NCBI GenBank assembly: GCA_031276055.1
Contig: JAISNW010000036.1
Span: 1-6,538 of the forward strand
DNA from: Deferribacteraceae bacterium
GTDB lineage: Bacteria; Chrysiogenota; Deferribacteres; Deferribacterales; JAISNW01
Direction of reading: 5' to 3'
Length of the DNA stretch: 6,538 bases
The notes under the pieces: generated by a model
What the model saw: the letters and a program-made list of their open reading frames with translations, nothing else
The model's database searches: none
What the model was told of the DNA's origin: nothing
Shown: positions 4,782-6,538 of the stretch, piece by piece
How the letters are laid out: each line of letters opens with the position of its first letter
Position numbering within the stretch: the stretch's first letter is position 1
Made by a program: the position numbers and the translations under genes

Positions 4782-4785
4782 CATA

Positions 4786-6538
4786 ATGTCAGAAGCTAAA
4801 AAGACCAGTAGATTCATTGAACGCAAGAACTTTTCTAAGATAAAAAAAACTATAGCACCCCCTGATCTTGTAGAGATACAGAAAGATTCATTTAAGGCGT
4901 TTTTACAGGCGGATGTTGACATTGAAAGAGGCGAAAAACGCAAACCTTTTGGGCTTGAGGAAGTGTTTCAAGATATATTCCCTATTAAAGATTTTAATGG
5001 GGAATCAGTTCTTGAATATGTTGATTACAAACTAGAAGAACCTAGGTATTCCCCCCGCGAGTCTATTGACCGCAACACAACCTATGCTTCCGCCTTAAAG
5101 GCGAGGGTGCGTCTTGTTACATATTCAGGTTCTGAAGGCGATGAAAACCCTGTAATAAACGATGCTAAGCAGGCTGAAGTTTACCTTTGCGACATCCCTC
5201 TTATGACAGAGTTGGGAACTTTCGTTATAAACGGTGTGGAAAGGGTTGTAGTGAACCAACTCCACAGGAGTCCAGGCATATTTTTTGAGGATACCACCGC
5301 AGGCAAGAGCATCGCTACAAACCATATATATTCGGCGCGTATTATCCCTTACCGCGGCTCATGGCTGGATTTTGAATATGACGCCAAAAATATGCTCTAT
5401 GTCCGCATAGATAAAAAGCGTAAAATCTCCGCTACCGTTCTCTTGAAAGCTCTTGATCTAACCGAAAGGGAGATAATCGCCTACTACTATAAAAACGATG
5501 CAGTGGTAAAAGTTGAGGATGGGATGTATTGTCTGCCTCTACCGTCTGTTGAAACAGGGGAGTTGGAAGGGCGCACCTTCGCCGCCCCGATTTACGACAA
5601 AGACGGCAATATCTTAGTTCAAGCCAATGAAACTATCACAAAGGGGCTCTTTAGGAAGATACAGAGAGCTAAAGATGCGGGAAAGTTTGAGGAGCGGATT
5701 ATAGTTCCCTCCAATGCGTTAGAAGAGAAGTTTTTTGCATCCGATCTAGGTCAAGTTGACGGCGCTAAACCGCTGGTGGAATTCAACACCCCCGTCACTT
5801 TAGAAAAGATAGCCCTCCTTGAGGCTGAAGGGATAACCTCTTTTGATGTTTTAAGGATAGACAAGGTAAACACAGATACTGTTGTTAGGGATATGCTTAT
5901 TACGGATAAAGCAAAGAGCGCTGATGAGGCAAGGATAGAGATATACAAGAAACTTAGACCAGGCGAGCCCGCCAATGTGGAATCAGCATACACCCTATTT
6001 ATAAACCTCTTTTTCAATGAGAAGCGCTATGATCTCTCTAAAGTGGGGAGGGTTAAGATAAATGACAGTTTGGGGCTCTCCATATCTGAAGATATTACAG
6101 TTCTTACAAGAGACGATCTGCTTGAAACCATAAAGAAACTTGAAAGGATACGGCTCGGCAAAGATAAGGTGGATGATATTGACCACCTAGGCCACCGCCG
6201 CGTAAAAGCTGCAGGGGAACAGTTGCAGAACCATATCCGCATCGGGCTTGCCCGCATGGAGAAGACGATTAAAGAGCGTATGAGTATGAGCGACCCTGAT
6301 AATATGAATGTTCAGGAGCTCTTAAATGTAAAACCGCTCTCCGCCTCCATAAAAGAGTTTTTTGGAGGGTATCAACTCTCCCAATTTATGGATCAAACAA
6401 ACCCTCTTTCGGAGGTTACACATAAGAGGCGGCTCTCCGCTTTAGGACCAGGCGGGTTGAACCGAGACCGTGCGGGCTTTGAGGTGCGGGATGTCCACAC
6501 CTCCCACTATGGAAGAATCTGTCCGATAGAGACGCCTG
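4786..6538 (+). CDS. rpoB: DNA-directed RNA polymerase subunit beta, 3'-truncated by the window edge
   Basis: RpoB is the second-largest polymerase subunit and forms one side of the active-site cleft. The frame is open from ATG 4786 to the window end: 584 codons plus one base, against about 1340 residues in E. coli. The N-terminus has the RKNFSKIKKTIAPPDLVEIQ block (residues 13-32). VNGVERVVV-type sequence is present as FVINGVERVVVNQLHRSPG (146-164), followed by IIPYRGSWLDFEYD (186-199). The beta2-lobe region is full length in the Gram-negative style, with KLRPGEP at 389-395 and DDIDHLGHRR at 463-472. Rifampicin cluster I is QLSQFMDQTNPLSEVTHKRR (530-549) plus LSALGPGG. The E. coli contact positions Gln513, Asp516, His526, Arg529 and Ser531 are conserved (here Gln533, Asp536, His546, Arg549, Ser551). 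The two residues before QLSQ are Gly-Tyr where E. coli has Ser-Ser. rpoC is expected beyond the window. Confidence 0.98.
   Translation, partial: MSEAKKTSRFIERKNFSKIKKTIAPPDLVEIQKDSFKAFLQADVDIERGEKRKPFGLEEVFQDIFPIKDFNGESVLEYVDYKLEEPRYSPRESIDRNTTYASALKARVRLVTYSGSEGDENPVINDAKQAEVYLCDIPLMTELGTFVINGVERVVVNQLHRSPGIFFEDTTAGKSIATNHIYSARIIPYRGSWLDFEYDAKNMLYVRIDKKRKISATVLLKALDLTEREIIAYYYKNDAVVKVEDGMYCLPLPSVETGELEGRTFAAPIYDKDGNILVQANETITKGLFRKIQRAKDAGKFEERIIVPSNALEEKFFASDLGQVDGAKPLVEFNTPVTLEKIALLEAEGITSFDVLRIDKVNTDTVVRDMLITDKAKSADEARIEIYKKLRPGEPANVESAYTLFINLFFNEKRYDLSKVGRVKINDSLGLSISEDITVLTRDDLLETIKKLERIRLGKDKVDDIDHLGHRRVKAAGEQLQNHIRIGLARMEKTIKERMSMSDPDNMNVQELLNVKPLSASIKEFFGGYQLSQFMDQTNPLSEVTHKRRLSALGPGGLNRDRAGFEVRDVHTSHYGRICPIETP

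Noticed and set aside
4572..4799. A 75-codon + strand frame between rplL and rpoB, opening at GTG
   Set aside because: There is no ribosome binding site, the peptide has no recognisable features, it runs through both RNA structures and it overlaps the start of rpoB out of frame.
5751..6257. Minus-strand frames opposite rpoB
   Set aside because: They are shadows of a strongly conserved coding frame that is open throughout on the + strand.

Overview
This is a chromosomal housekeeping segment, the tuf–rpmG–trnW–secE–nusG–rplK–rplA–rplJ–rplL–rpoB cluster, with all genes on the + strand. Both ends are cut: tuf lacks roughly its first 18 codons, and rpoB runs off the right edge at about residue 584, just after the rifampicin-pocket region. 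The order is one of the most conserved in bacteria. I see no mobile element, CRISPR array, pseudogene or foreign island, and I do not believe a new defence or metabolic system is hidden here. The protein sequences suggest a Gram-negative-type bacterium: RpoB has the long proteobacterial-style beta1/beta2 lobes, and EF-Tu resembles deltaproteobacterial or Deferribacteres-like sequences from memory. That placement is a low-confidence impression. The tRNA gene does not encode its CCA end.

Layout. 2-1138 is EF-Tu. 1156-1317 is ribosomal protein bL33. 1370-1442 is tRNA-Trp(CCA). 1488-1673 is SecE, followed 5 nt later by NusG (1679-2200). 2241-2666 is uL11 and 2759-3469 is uL1, separated by an unusually long, hairpin-rich spacer. 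3470-3594 holds a recognisable L10-type autoregulatory leader, and uL10 then starts at a TTG codon (3595-4131). 4166-4546 is bL12. A 239-nt structured spacer (4547-4785) precedes rpoB (4786 to the end).

How it works together. EF-Tu delivers aminoacyl-tRNA to a ribosome whose L1 stalk (uL1) and factor-recruiting stalk (uL11, uL10, bL12) are encoded just downstream. NusG couples RNA polymerase to the ribosome or to Rho. SecE is the small essential subunit of the protein-export channel. RpoB is the polymerase beta subunit. The cluster therefore co-expresses the translation and transcription machinery.

The most informative non-coding content is regulatory RNA structure: the L10 leader with possible competing pairings, three hairpins in front of rplA, a palindrome across the rplJ stop codon, and two strong structures between rplL and rpoB. 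Other points worth a look are a very strong AUA-isoleucine bias in tuf, a Gly-Gly-Tyr triplet at the edge of the rifampicin region of RpoB, and a six-copy GTG microsatellite in the membrane segment of SecE.
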